DNA of 64,000 nt. Origin: Apostichopus japonicus (lineage: Eukaryota > Echinodermata > Holothuroidea > Aspidochirotida > Stichopodidae). A program made the translations under genes and the position numbers. Position 1 is the first letter of the stretch. Each line of letters starts with the position of its first letter. Below the pieces are notes generated by a model. The model did no database searches, was not told the DNA's origin, and saw only the letters and a program-made list of their open reading frames with translations. This document shows, piece after piece, positions 47,121-59,800 of the stretch. The stretch covers positions 8,183,501-8,247,500 of the forward strand of contig NC_092563.1 of NCBI RefSeq assembly GCF_037975245.1. The letters are read 5' to 3'.

Positions 47121-48164
47121 ATTAATTAATGTTATTAGTTATTCAGTTCTGTATTGTCATATGCTCCATAAAAAAAGGATGAACACCACTGGTTTATATT
47201 TTCAGAAATTTAATAGTTCACATACAATATCATATCTGTTATGTAATTTACTGTGATAACAATTTATATTTCACACTGTAGATATGACACATTCCAGAAT
47301 GATTTTTCCCATTCACTTTGAATTTGACTACATGCACAACATAATTATCCTTATTTAAATTAAAAGATGCATTATATAATTCCCTATGCAATGACAAAAA
47401 CAACATATATGTGTATACATGTAATATGATGGTTGTATATTTATGCCATACTCTGCACATGCCACTACAACACAATGTGCTTCCATTTTCACAGTACGTT
47501 GTTGCTATGACAACAGCATATGCTACTATAGCACGTCCTACAATGCACTGATGTAACACAATAAAATGCTGCAATCTGCTATAAAAATATGCTAGTGTTC
47601 CACTTTTAATTACCACAGGTTGAAAAACAATATATTATACAATCTTAATTGTGAAAGTAGCACATAATATGCAATGATGAGCTTCATTCAGTTAACTATC
47701 AAAAAATAGTACATTGAGCTAATTAGACAATATAATGAAACATGACAGTACTGTTCAAGGTGTTATAAATAAAATAAAAAACATTGTACCATATGTAGCT
47801 ACATGAATTGATATTTACTATCATCACAGTACTACTACCTATTAATCTCCATATGGTAATTTAGTTTGCATTATTATGTTATTCAGTGGGACACACTTAC
47901 AAGGTGCTACCTATTCATCAAGATATATGGCAATGCAGTTTGCACTATTTATGTTATTTATTATGTTATTTAGTTATTTAGCTACACTTACAAGATCTGG
48001 GATGAAACAGGTATACATTACAAGAGTGTAATAACAGTTAATTGCTACAATGTGTTATTAACAATTCTATGTTAATAAAAATACATAAGTTCTCAGAGTG
48101 TGCTGCAATAATATCAAACATGTATGCTATAATGTACAGACAGCATTATAATAACACTAGCTAC
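47121..48164. other. Intergenic DNA, no supported gene
   Basis: A 122-codon minus-strand ORF (47248-47616) has no recognisable domain, low-complexity composition and no splice or poly(A) context; it is treated as chance. Confidence 0.35.
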
Positions 48165-48910
48165 CAATTTACTGTTATAATTGGTTATTACAAATACAGC
48201 AAAGCTTGCTCCAATAACTCCAGTATACCTTTAAAGGTGTTACACCAATATATATTAACTACTGGAACCATGGCAACACATATTCTAGCAATCTAGTCAT
48301 GCACTGAACACAAACTTGAAATGGTACTGATTATCACCCTCAGAAAATTTTTAAGACGGACCCATTTACTGTTATGATTGGTTATTACAAGTACAACAAA
48401 AGCTCGCTCCAATAATTCCAGTATACCTTTAAAAGTGTAACACCAATATATATTAACTACTGGAACCATGGCAACACATATTCTAGCAATCTATCATACA
48501 CTGAGCACAAACTTGAAATTGCACTGATTAGCACCCACAGAAAGAGTTTAAGACTGACCCATTTACTGTTATGATTGGTTATTACAAGTACAACTAAGGC
48601 TGCTTGCTCCAATAACTCCAGTATACCTTTAAAAGTGTTACACCAATATATTCTAGCAATCTTGAAATTGCACTGATTAGCACCCTCATAAAGAATAAGG
48701 TAGACCTGGCCATTTACTGTTATGATTGGTTAATACAAATACAGCATAACTTGCTCCAATAATTCCAGTATACCTTTAAAAGTGTAACTCCAATATTTAT
48801 TAACTACTGGAACCATGGCAACACATATTCTAGCAATCTATCATACACTGAGCACAAACTTGAAATTGCACTGATTAGCTGCACCCACAGAAAGAATAAG
48901 GCAGACCTTT
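48165..48910 (+). repeat. Tandem repeat, unit about 185-195 bp, four copies
   Basis: The landmark CATTTACTGTTATGATTGGT recurs near 48166, 48364, 48558 and 48712, each followed by CTCCAATAATTCCAGTATAC and GGAACCATGGCAACACATAT. The third copy lacks about 40 bp. Confidence 0.85.
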
Positions 48911-49249
48911 TCACCGTTTTATTTACAAACACACACACACAGCAGAAGATTCTATCAAATCACCAAGCAAGTTTGATAACTGTCAAGTTTGATCACTCTG
49001 CATTCCCAATCACCACAGTGATGACCTTTAACCCTAACTGCATACACATATGACACTACTACTGTACAGTTACCTCTTAGACTATTACACAGTCATCCTT
49101 GATCAGTGAAAACACCCCTAAACTACTGAGTGAAGTCACAGATCAACAACAACAATAATACATCACTGAGTATAGGATAGGCTGCTGCTGAAATTGATAT
49201 TTACCTGACAAATAACTGAGCAAACAATGTCTCTATTGGTAACCCATGA

Positions 49250-49394
49250 AGCTTTGCCAGTGTTTGAATATCAACCAAAGATAGGTCTGAAGTGCTGCTG
49301 CCGAGAATGCTCGTACTAGTACAGACCTGCATAGAGGATGGGCACTCATCTCTGCTGCTGAGGATTATAAAGCTAATTCCAATCTATTGTTGAG
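49250..49394 (+). other. Candidate 5' non-coding exon of the EF-hand gene
   Basis: A strong donor TTGAG/GTAAGT occurs at 49394/49395 after a less AT-rich stretch. The coding exon's acceptor at 53650 lies 163 bp before the start codon, so at least one upstream non-coding exon is needed. The link is inference; the 5' limit given is arbitrary. Confidence 0.25.
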
Positions 49395-49939
49395 GTAAGT
49401 GAAATTTATTGTCTCAGACAACAATCAAGAATTCAGACACAAGAATCAGTTTCTTTTTTTGTTGTTAGAAAGTTTGTTTGATTATTGTCTGGTGGAAGCA
49501 ACTCTGCTTACTAATATAATTTATCTGTGCTTTTAACTGTCACAATTAAAGTTGTGCTGTACACAATGTCTTAGTATTTACTAGTGAGAGAGTTTATATA
49601 CTATTTGTGGGTTGGTGTTGCAGATATTGACCAATTATCGAGTATTCTTGACTGATTTTGTTATAAAAAATAGCCTTAATTAAGAGTACTTGATGAGTTT
49701 TAAACCACGCTGATATTGGCTGAATAAATTAATTTATTGATTAACTTATACTGGTCATCAACAATTTCAAAAACGCTCTGTACCACTGTTTGAAGTTGGA
49801 TTTAAATTTCTCTCAAATTATGATAAATACAACAGGATATATATTTGCCATTTTTAACTTGCTGTTGGCTCCAGTCGTTCCATACATGTTGTGGAGACTA
49901 CCAATGGATATAGACAAATCAATGCAAATGTATACCGTA

Positions 49940-51665
49940 TCCTGCTCTATAAAGTAGATATGAAGTATTCCGATAAATCTATAATGTATCCCAATGAAAT
50001 ATCCCAGCCACAAAACAATGCTATTGTATATCCTTCGGCTATCAAGTAGATTTGAAGTATTCCACTGACTTTATATGATAACTTATCCCAATGAAATATC
50101 CCAGCCACAAAACAATGCTATTGTATATCCTTCTGCTATCAAGCAGATATGAAGTTTTCCACTGACTCTATATGATAATTTATCCCAATGAAATACCCAA
50201 GCCACAATACAAAGCTATATTGTATATACTTCTGCTATCAAGTAGATATGAAGTATTCCACTGACTCTATATAGTAACTTATCCCAATGAAGTATCCCAG
50301 CCACAAAACAATGCTATTGTATATCCTTCGGCTATCAAGTAGATATGAAGTATTCCACTGACCCTATATATAATAACTTATCCCAATGAAATATCCAAGC
50401 CACAAAACAATGCTATTGTATATCCTTCGGCTATCAAGTAGATTTGAAGTATTCCACTGACTCTATATGATAATTTATCCCAATGAAATATCCCAGCCAC
50501 AAAACAATGCTATTGTATATCCTTCTGCTATCAAGTAGATATGAACTATTCCACTGACTGTATATGATAACTTATCCCAATGAAATATCCCAGCCACAAG
50601 AAAATGCTATTGTATAACCTTCTGCTATCAAGTAGATATGAAGTATTCCACTGACTCTATATAATAACTTTTCCCAATGAAATATCCCAGCCACAAGAAA
50701 ATGCTATTGTATATCCTTCTGCTATCAAGTAGATATGAAGTATTCCACTGACCCTATATATAATAACTTATCCCAATGAAATATCCCAGCCACAAAACAA
50801 TGCTATTGTATATCCTTCTGCTATCAAGTAGATATGAAGTAATCCACTGACTCTATATAATAACTTATCACAATGAAATATCCAAGCCACAAACAATGCT
50901 ATTGTATATCCTTCTGCTATCAAGTAGATATGAAGTATTCCACTGACTCTATATAGTAACTTATCCCAATGAAGTATCCCAGCCTTAATACAATGCTATT
51001 GTATATCCTTCTGCTATCAAGTAGATATGAACTATTCCACTGACCCTATATATAATAACTTATCCCAATGAAATATCCCAGCCACAAAACAATGCTATTG
51101 TATATCCTTCTGCTATCAAGTAGATATGAAGTAATCCACTGACTCTATATAATAACTTATCACAACGAAATATCCAAGCCACAAACAATGCTATTGTATA
51201 TCCTTCTGCTATCAAGTAGATATGAAGTAATCCACTGACTCTATATAATAACTTATCACAATGAAATATCCAAGCCACAAACAATGCTATTGTATATCCT
51301 TCTGCTATCAAGTAGATATGAAGTATTCCACTGACTCTATATAGTAACTTATCCCAATGAAGTATCCCAGCCACAAAACAATGCTATTGTATATCCTTCT
51401 GCTATCAAGTAGATATGAAGTATTCCACTGACCCTATATATAATAACTTATCCCAATGAAATATCCCAGCCACAAAACAATGCTATTGTTTATCCTTCTG
51501 CTATCAAGTAGATATGAAGTATTCCACTGACTCTATATAATAACTCATCCCAATGAAGTATCCCAGCCACAAAACAATGCTATTGTATATCCTTCTGCTA
51601 TCAAGTAGATATGAAGTATTCCACTGACTCTATATGATAATTTATCCCAATGTACATCCTCTTTC
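49940..51665. repeat. Minisatellite with about 97-bp unit, about 18 copies
   Basis: The unit reads TATCCCAATGAAATATCCCA, GCCACAAAACAATGCTATTG, TATATCCTTCTGCTATCAAG, TAGATATGAAGTATTCCACT, GACTCTATATAATAACT. On the minus strand a few copies read open as a hydrophobic repeat (LHIYLIAEGYTIALF), a by-product of the sequence. Lies between the palindrome element and the EF-hand gene. Confidence 0.92.
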
Positions 51666-53650
51666 CTGCTATCAAGTAGATTTGAATTCTTCCAATGAAT
51701 CTATGATAACAATGTAGTCCAATGTAGTATCCCGGTCACAACTCACCGTATCCCTGTTACAAGAAAATGCAAAATATTCGTATTGTGTGCTGTAGGGGAA
51801 CATAGCGGACTTCTCAGCCAAGTGAATGACAGGAAGATTGTCTTCCTCTCGTCCAAAGGTTGGAGGAGAGTTTATACCAATTGCAAACAGAACAGAGATA
51901 TCCATAATTCTCTTTATATTGAATTCCCTGTAGAGCAATAATATGAAAATACAAAATAGTATATACAGTCATTGTGTAATGATGAATGTATTTCTTTTGC
52001 AATAAAATAGTACTTTTAACATGTTCAGAATTTTGATAGACCAATTCCAGCCTTCTTATATACTCTTCTTATATATTTCACACGAAAAGAAGGCAATCTC
52101 AGCAAATCTTGTATAATCAACTGCTTAGTAGAGAAAGGGACAGATGCGATTATTTCATTTAGTGCAAATCAAAAGAGAAACAGGAAAGTGATGTTACAAA
52201 TCAGGTCAATATTTCTTTATGACTTTCTGTTCCCCTAGCTTTCTTTGTAATAGAATTGATAAAACCAATAGTTTGTGACAAAACAAAAAATTAAATTGGA
52301 TTAAGGGCATGTAGGTATTCGTGACAAGTACAGTAATTACCAAAATCAATTTGATGAAGGACTGTGTGAGGGTACTAATACAAACATTTTAATATACATA
52401 GAGAGAGAGAACGCAATTAGCCCTGGAAAGTTTTGTCGTTCAAACTCTATTTAGTAAAGTCAAATTAACTGTGTCTGTCTGTATAAACAAATCGTGTGTG
52501 TGCATTTTATAGACTAGTAACTAATTACCTTTCACTAATTGACTAGTAAAATGTTTGGTAATTAAAAGCATTGTCGACTGTCTGCGATTGGTGATAACCA
52601 CAGTATGCTTGCAGCAAGCTACGATATCAAGACTGCCCGAACCATTAACGATATAGCAATGAAAAAATGGGAAAATGGATTGAATTTTTGGTAGTTTGCA
52701 AGTTCTATACAACAGTATCTAGTAAACTTATCACATGGTTCTGAAATTTTGTGTTTACAAAAGTAAGGTTAAAAATGAGAAACCTTCCTTTAGCTATGGT
52801 AAACTTGATTTAAAGAATTTTTATCTAAAAGAAAAGTTTGTGTATAAAACTAATTGTAAGCAACATGCTTTTGATATCAGATGGCATAATTGGAAATCTT
52901 TATTTGAAGTTTAATGATTTATTTGTTGTTGTTGATGATATTGACTATAATGGTCATCATGTTATTATGAATTGTACATTGTTTGGACTCTTGATGGAAT
53001 GATAGTAACAAAATCAATTAAAAAATAACTTATCACATGTTAGTGGAAGAATTTTTTCTGTCACGATTATTCCAAAAGTGAAACAATCCATAGAACAAAC
53101 AGAACTATGAATGTGTTCGTAGCTGGCTGTGTGTCAACAGTATAGGGTTATAGTGTGTTGTTATACAAATTGAAGGTTTCTCATAATTATTATACATGTA
53201 ATTAAGCAGCTGCTTCCAGTAAATGTATCAGACACTGTTGGGTGGTAGAACCAGTAGAAATTCAAGTAATCATAATTAAGACTTCATATAATTAACAATT
53301 ATCTTTTAGCACTTTTTTATTGCAAGCTGGATATGAATTAGTTTAAAGTTCATATGCTTGTAAACTCTTTTTTTTCACACTAGTTTTGTGTAAACAATCG
53401 CTGTACTAGCTTATCAGAGAGCTTTTTTTCCAAATATTTAAAAATATCACAATTTCGTTAAAATTTTTCAGAAATATAAATGACGGGTTGATGCTATGCA
53501 TAACTTATAACATGCTCTATTGAAACTTTTGAAACTATTGAAACTTGAAGACCCAACTTCTTGTACTAATGTCCAAATACATGCTATAAAGATGTGCTAC
53601 GTATTTGAGAAAACATTTCATATAAGTATTTTTCTTTCTTTTCTTTACAG
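51666..53650. other. AT-rich DNA upstream of the EF-hand gene's coding exon
   Basis: No coding signal. Probably the intron between a 5' leader exon and the coding exon that starts at 53651. A pyrimidine-rich tract ttttctttctttt-ctttacag ends at 53650. Confidence 0.4.
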
Positions 53651-53813
53651 ATAACTCCCTGCATGCAATGATGTGTATCCTGCAAGCATCTCAACCTTTC
53701 ATACTAACATTTTCCTACCCTGGCTAACCTGCTAAGTTTTGTCCAAAATGCTTTCTTCTATTTGCTGTAAACTTTTCAAATAGTGCTGCAAAAAAAGTTC
53801 TTTTTAGAGCAAA

Positions 53814-56800
53814 ATGGGAGAGATTGTTCAGAACACTTCACTCTTTGAAATTCTTGATGATCCTAAATTCAGATTAGAAGCTGTCTCAGAGGCAAGCTCA
53901 GAAGTATCTCAGTTACCCATTGACCCAAACAGAGATACGGGGCTGGTCTTAATCGTCGACCAAAAATCTTCCAAAGGAGTCAAAAAGGTAAGAAATAATC
54001 CGAAAAACAAAAGACAGAGAAAACTACCAAACCTATCTTCTTCACCAGGGTTCGGTAGAAGAGAAGAGACTCGTGAATCGCTATCCTCTACAAACTCACC
54101 GACACCGATCCGAAATGGAATCGCCAACGGAGGAGGTCATGGTGTGTCAGAGACCAAATCGACCGACCACGTCAGGGCCGATCTGAGCGGAACTGATGGT
54201 ACGACCGGAGAAGGTAAGAACGAGAATAGATTTCAGTCAAAGGCGCAGATATTTGAGCAAGGGGAAGGTGCAGCGTTACTGAGGAGAGGTATCAAGAAAA
54301 ATCTTGCCAAGAAAAAAGGAATTAGGAGGAAGCTTCCATCTTTGCCTGAACAATTCATGGACATAATCGAGCAAGTGCGAGAGGCGAACAAAACACCCTT
54401 TGCCGATGTAGACGAGGAGAATATCGACACATTGACAGAGAGTTCAGAGAGATCGTCCTCTCTTGAAACGGAACAGAAATTACATGATGATGAAGAACAT
54501 CTTGATAAGTTTAGAATCCTTACACCAATCACTGAAGATATTGAGAATGAGAAGGAAGACGGCATTCTTTCATTTGATGAATCTATAGACATTAACCACA
54601 TCAACAAATCTGACGCAGATGGAACAAAAAATAATCCCAACGGGGAATCAAAAAATAACTCTGTCACTTCAACAAATATTGAGAAATTGAATGAGACTGA
54701 AATCTCTAATGACTTAAAAACTGCGGTAACTGTTAACCAGTACAATAAACAGTTAGATATATTACTGCATTCAGAATCTGGGGAAGAGGAATCTAAGTTT
54801 GAAATAAAGGTCCCGGACGAAAGTTCAAATAAAGACTGGAGAAGCGGTAGAGACGAGAATGACCTCCAGAAGGAGACAGATCTAGATGAGGTTCATGATA
54901 GAAATAATTTGGGTTTTATTAACTCTGTTGAAGATCTAAAGACCACAGAGAAAATAAATGACTTGAGAGAAGAATTAGGCAAACAAGTCCACCAGGAACA
55001 TCAGTCTATCCACAGCTTAGAGAGCATCCGTGGCAACGGAGGAAGCGAAACTGATATTCCATTGGAAGCTAGTAACTTGGAACATCATCAACAGGAGAGG
55101 ATGAGTAGTGAGGAAAGAGAAGAGCAGAAAGAAGAGGCGGGAGATGAAGACATAAGTAGTCCAAGAGGAGGAACAGGAGATAATCAACTGTTTCATATGC
55201 TCCTCGATGATGAGTATGAGGATGACTTTGACGATGAGAGTACGTCAACTAGAAGCATCTCCATCGCCAGCGATGGCGATCATCAGAGGCACTCAGAAAA
55301 TGAACAAAACCTGCAGGAGGATCAGAGAAGGGGAACGGTTCACGCCGGGAAATTGACGAGAGACGATGCCATCGATGAAGGAGATGAGGAGATGGGAGCT
55401 GAAGAGGAGGAGAAACAAGGGATGAATGATCTCAAGACTGGCGAAGACTCTGTTGTTGCTCAACGGCCGAGATCTGCAATCACTGATGAGGGAATAGCGG
55501 ACAGTTTGGTTGAAAGAGAAACTAGTCAGAATGCTGAAGATAAAAGTGGGAGAGAACTCAATGATGAAAATGGTGGTACTGAAACAAGCACAGATGGTGG
55601 ATTTATGAAAGATGAACATAATCCCATCTCAGAAAAATTGGGTCATGAATCAAGCACAAACAATTTTGTAAACTTAGAAGAGAAACAGAAAACTTCTGCC
55701 ATCAAAGAGAGTGGACTAGAAATAAGAGAAACCGTCTCTGAAAACCCTCCTGGAAGATCGAATGAAATGATAAACAAAGAAAGATCTTCTGTTATTAAGT
55801 CTAAACAAGATACAAATATAACACAGTCATTTTCAGGGAGAGAAGAAAGTGATGGATTAATATCAAAAAATGACTCATCAGATTTGAAGTTAAATATTAA
55901 CTCTCCTTTGCAGCCATCTGCCGACATCAAGGAACTAATAAAGTCGGAACCGTCGCGGGAATCTGACAGAGATAAATCACTTGATGATCAAGAATATAAC
56001 AGTACGAAGAAGAATATAGTCACTCCATTAACTGGTGTTAGGGGTGTAGTAAATGATGATCTCACCCAACATAGGAAAAAACAAATACAAGACAGAGAGA
56101 AGATGGCAAGAGAAGAGGAGAAAACTGATGATGGAGATGGGATAAATGAGAGGCAGACGAGGCACGAGGGAGGAGAAGAAGAAATGGATAGCAGAAACGA
56201 AATAAATTCTGATTTTAGAGGAAATAAATTAAACTCATCAGTGAATGCAACTAAACAAGATTTAATCTTTAATAAGTCTTCAAGAGCTGGTGAAGATCAG
56301 CAAAGTGTGGATTATAAATCTTTGGAAAATGAGAATCATAACCAGAAAAATCAGGATACTGTTGACATGATAGGGATTGCAAAGGTGGAGGAAGGAGTAC
56401 CCAAGCAAATTGAGGATGATGAATTACAGATGGAGGTGAAAGTGAAACTTGATCATGAAAATAAGAGAGAAACTAATAATAATTTATCTTCTCATTCAGA
56501 AGAAGTCATGTTGAATGCACAATTTGACGAATCTGAGAATCATTCAACATCTGAGATGGAAGTCATTATTAAGGAAAATCAAGCAAAAAAACCCAAGAAA
56601 TCAGCTCTTAAAGTTAGACAAGGTCCCACCAGTGTTGACTATCCAACGGAGACCCAGTCTAATGGACCTGATGGAACAACTGTGGGGAACTTACCTCACG
56701 GAGAAGGTGAGAGAATTGTTGAGGAGAAAAGCCCTTCCGTTCATAGTGTTGCAGGTACTACAGATGCTTCTGAAATTGATGTTGTAGAAGGAGTTAACAT

Positions 56801-59800
56801 AGAAATGGGTGAAAGGGATAAATTAGCTGAAAGAGGGGGACCAGACACTGACCCAATACATCATAAATTCATCAATAATAAGCCTGCAGGCAAAACAGGA
56901 GACAAGGAAGAAGAGGTACCACCCAGGAAAAAGGTGGTTACGAAGAAAACGGAGATGGGAACAACAGGAAATGAACAATCTCATAACAACAGACACGAGG
57001 GACACAACTGTCCGAGAGAACTGAGACGTTTGGAGAGACTCAAAGAACAGATGGAGAATGAGGATGCCACAGTTGCAGCTATCAGGGCACATCCAGGAAC
57101 CAATGACAACTCAGAGCAATTCAAAAAGAAAACAAGTGAGTAATAGATTACAAATGGTCTAAAGCTGGGGTGGGCAAACTACGGCCCACGGGTCACATGC
57201 GGCCCGCCAGTGATTTTTTTTGCGGCCTGTGAGATGTCTCAAGAAAAAGAAAAAAATTCAATCTATTTTAAATCATCACAAAAAACGAACTGGCTGCTTA
57301 GAATTTATCGGCACTAATGATGTTGTCATGTAGGCCTATTATCCCCTTTAATTATCAACTGTACTGTATTGACATTATGTTTTTGTGAATACAGATTAAG
57401 TACACACACCTATTGCTTGAAAGTCCTCGGAATCAAAGGTTTGAAATCAACAGCAGGTCGTTGGTTTGGTGCGGCCCAGTCAATTTTTCACTCCTTACAT
57501 CTGGCCCATTCATTCAAAAAGGTTGCCCACCCCTGGTCTAAAGGGATATCCTGGTGACAGAAAATGAAAAAGTTATATATAAGAGCAAAATATTCAGCAC
57601 TATTACTAGAAAACCCTGTCTCAATATCTTGTCCATAACTGGTGATATTGTTGATTGAATATGTTATCTAGTTTGTCCCTAGAGCTGGATCACAGAAGGT
57701 GGTCTCAAATAATGAAGTTTACTGCACAGAAAATTTTGTACTTGCTTTGAAATGTGCTTAAAACTAAGTATACTTTTACTTAAAAGACAATTTAGTGTCC
57801 AGCTGATGAAATGTAAAGGATATTGAATGTTATAGCCTATTCATTTGGTGAAAAAAGTATAGAAGTTGGGCATCTTAGTTTGATCATTTGCAATCTTAAT
57901 TTCTGTGTTACTCCAAAGGTCATTTGCTAAAAAAAATCTGCTTTAAGACACATTCTGGCCTTATTAGCATTCATTGCAACCATAGTAAACACGGTGAGGA
58001 ATTTCATATTCAAGGTATGAACAAATGCAGGGCAACCTTTTACCCTGAAATGGCATTCACCCAGTTTAACACCTTTCATTTTTTGCTTCCCTATGTATTT
58101 GCTTTAGTCATTTGAACAATAATGAAAATACCATTTTAATTCTTCATCAGAAGTTCAAGAAGGTGATACAAACGGTGAACAATCAACATTCCCAGGTCAA
58201 AGTTCAGAGGAAGCAGCTTCTTCTCCACTGATAGACAGTCCATCTGGCAAGAAGAGGAGAAAGAAAAAATCATCTGATCCGTTCGATGGCCTCCCAGTTA
58301 TTAAACCATGGCACATCCACCAACAGGAACAGAATGGTATAAGAGAGGTAAACCCATTAACTTTTAATGGGGACATTATGGTGCAACAGTGGTATTGGTG
58401 CTTGATTGGGTAGCACTGACTGGAAGGAAATGGCACTTGTAATTAAACAGCTAGCTGTTGGGATCGCCTGGTATTGCTATACCACCAAGGTACTGCACCC
58501 AAAATCAAGGGGGTCAATCCGATATGAAACGTGGGGGGGGGGGACATAATCGATTCGAGTATTCCGGCCGTGAGTACTATTTAAAGCGGAGCGCCACCAT
58601 CGGTTGGCGTGCAGCGAACCAAGAAAATTTCAGATTTCAATACCTACCAGATTGCTGGGCACTTGCCACGCTGGATAGCAGCCATCTAGTTGCGTGATTT
58701 CGGGAGAAAATTACAAATTCGTAATTTTTGGTGGATTATTTCTTTTATTAGTGCTTCCAATTGACATGAACATTAGAACCCAGTGCAAGTTGACAAATGA
58801 CAACTAACAATCTGTGAATAAAATCTTGGTCACTTTTCATAGAACTGAACTTCGTATATTCGATGATATATGAATCCTGAGATGTATAAGCCCTAACCAA
58901 ATAGAACCACGACACGACCCTCTTCCCAAATGTGTGGGGGTGGGGGGGGGGACATTTGATAGTGTGTCCTCCAACCATCGAAATGTGGGGGGGACGTGTC
59001 CCCCGGTTCCCCCCAGGATTGACGCCCATGCTCAAAAGGGACAGTTGAGTATTGTGAAATGAGGTAAAAATGTTACCTTAAACTGGATTTGATGGCGCAA
59101 CAGTAGTATATTGAGGTGGACCGGCGCTGATGTGATGGAAAGGTACAATACTTGATTGACTGGCACTGGTGTGGTTGATGGCCCACTTATGAAGCACATT
59201 ATGGTACAACAGAGAACTATGGAGGTGGGATATTAGCAAAAAATGAGTGAATATGGTCTCCCAGCAATCAACTTTGTCCTCTAAAAACATGGAAGGAATA
59301 GTAGAAAAATGGAAGCATAAACTTAATGGAAGGGTATATATAGAAAAACAGTTGTAATGTTCAGGTAGGTGATTGTTACAACAGAGTAACTCTGCTCACA
59401 TGAGATGTTGTTTGGTAGCCTCAATTAAATAGTGGGAGGGACATGCTGGAAGGTAAGGAACAAATGTATGTCTTCCCAGTGGTTGAACCATGGTACCCTA
59501 TCATCAGAAAAGCAAATGTTCATAATGAAGTGGTACTTACACTTTAGAGGGGGAGGGGGGAGGGAGGTGGGATCTTTATGTGATATATCAGTGCATACTT
59601 TGGCCATCAATATCATAGTACTATCCCTTAAAAGGCAAACACAATTTTTAATTTAAAAAAAAAAAATTATCTTCTGTATTCTGATCCAAATTATTCTCTT
59701 TGATACCAACAGAAACCAAAGGGAAGAAAAAGGCATGAAAAGAGGTTCAAGGTTTCTCAGTTTGATGACCCTTTCGACCAGATGGTTTGGATGCTTTTTA

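Noticed and set aside
47248-47616. 122-codon minus-strand ORF
   Set aside because: No domain, unusual composition, no gene context; probably chance in AT-rich DNA.
51060-51374. Hydrophobic repeat protein on the minus strand of the 97-bp array
   Set aside because: The frame is open in only a few units, and the unit length is not a multiple of three; an artefact of the repeat.
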